From positions 22,214,635 to 22,278,634 of the forward strand of contig NC_135566.1 of NCBI RefSeq assembly GCF_964340395.1: a DNA stretch of 64,000 nt, read 5' to 3'. Below are positions 63,717-64,000 of the stretch, in pieces. The notes under the pieces are model-generated. The model worked only from the letters and a program-made list of their open reading frames with translations, was not told the origin of the DNA and did not search any database. Within the stretch, counting starts at the first letter, position 1, and each line of letters starts with the position of its first letter. Position numbers and translations under genes: made by a program. The DNA comes from Glandiceps talaboti (Eukaryota; Hemichordata; Enteropneusta; Spengelidae).

Positions 63717-63780
63717 CCAATCAACACTCGATTTCATCATGGCTATTTATACCGGCTTATGAATAAAACGTGCGGGAGAC
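63717..63780 (+). promoter_or_regulatory. CCAAT/TATA promoter of a gene leaving the window
   Basis: A CCAAT box at 63717-63721 (a second, cgcccaat, ends near 63681) is followed by TATTTATA at 63744-63751. A start site would be expected near 63775-63780, in the cgtgcgggagacag stretch. The order and spacing fit a core RNA polymerase II promoter reading right, and an ATG with a hydrophobic N-terminus lies about 130 bp further on. Confidence 0.55.
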
Positions 63781-63907
63781 AGTCCCTGAACTAAAATGAT
63801 GTCAACAAACAACTAGTACAATACAGCACACATAACACAAAGAGCAGCAGAGATACACTTAACCGGCAAGAGATCACACAACCCAATTCGACTCCGGCGA
63901 ATAACGC

Positions 63908-64000
63908 ATGGTCTATCATCCACCTATTATACTACTAGGAACGCTGTTATTATCACTAATCGTAATACATGTATTACATATTGACGTGTACGAGAAGGTC
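63908..64000 (+). CDS. N-terminus of a secreted or single-pass membrane protein (cut by window end)
   Basis: An ATG at 63908 in a favourable context (cgcATGG) opens a frame that reaches the window edge after 31 codons. The peptide starts MVYHPPIILLGTLLLSLIVI and continues HVLHIDVYEKV: a short polar lead, about 16 hydrophobic residues, then a polar stretch. This is the form of a signal peptide or a type II signal anchor, as in Golgi glycosyl- or sulfotransferases. It follows the CCAAT/TATA promoter by about 130 bp. A short upstream frame (about 63798-63818, six codons, MMSTNN then stop) lies in the 5' UTR and could damp translation. The family cannot be named from this fragment. Confidence 0.5.
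   Translation, partial: MVYHPPIILLGTLLLSLIVIHVLHIDVYEKV

Overview
This window looks like nuclear DNA from an animal, most likely a marine invertebrate bilaterian. It is AT-rich, has GT-AG introns, and its one recognisable gene is an animal-type F-box/WD40 gene with very long introns. It also carries cut-and-paste transposons, a LINE fragment, a DIRS-type gag-like open frame and very many minisatellites. I cannot fix the phylum from the sequence alone.

The main gene is an FBXW8-like gene on the minus strand, covering about 59.1 kb down to at least 20.2 kb and probably leaving the window on the left. I can place exon 1 (58663-59094, conserved N-terminus), exon 2 (52120-52224, F-box), exon 3 (49726-49890, rest of the F-box region and linker), a candidate small exon 4 (35458-35501) and a WD40 exon (20243-20400). 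Splice phases agree across them. FBXW8 is the substrate receptor of the CUL7-SKP1-RBX1 ubiquitin ligase. The C-terminal WD40 exons are not visible here.

The introns are unusual. About a third of the window (roughly 22 kb) is tandem repeat: some eighteen separate minisatellites with unit lengths from 29 to about 118 bp, plus simple repeats. The largest, about 8.9 kb of 52/58/64-bp units (21.06-29.97 kb), is interrupted by a 3.25 kb TTAA-flanked transposon with long inverted repeats, then resumes. Several arrays have higher-order periods (244, 258, 351, about 650 and 1221 bp). One array, at 35.4-36.0 kb, seems to have grown out of a candidate coding exon; another, at 34.65 kb, out of the arm of a foldback element.

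Other mobile DNA comprises a 1.28 kb element with 8-bp target duplications (40214-41489), a 0.95 kb gag-like insertion flanked by a 16-bp direct repeat (12109-13058), a LINE reverse-transcriptase C-terminus relic (about 54.95-55.44 kb), a possible 467-bp MITE (52894-53360), and two dispersed families ending in a hairpin followed by CTRR.

Right of 59.1 kb the DNA is richer in CpG. It holds the FBXW8-like promoter, E2F-type sites, a perfect 25-bp-stem hairpin (63291-63349) and, at the right edge, a CCAAT/TATA promoter followed by the start of a plus-strand gene whose product begins with a signal or signal-anchor segment (63908 onward). Most long open frames elsewhere come from repeat units whose length is divisible by three and are not genes. 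I found no convincing tRNA, rRNA or CRISPR.
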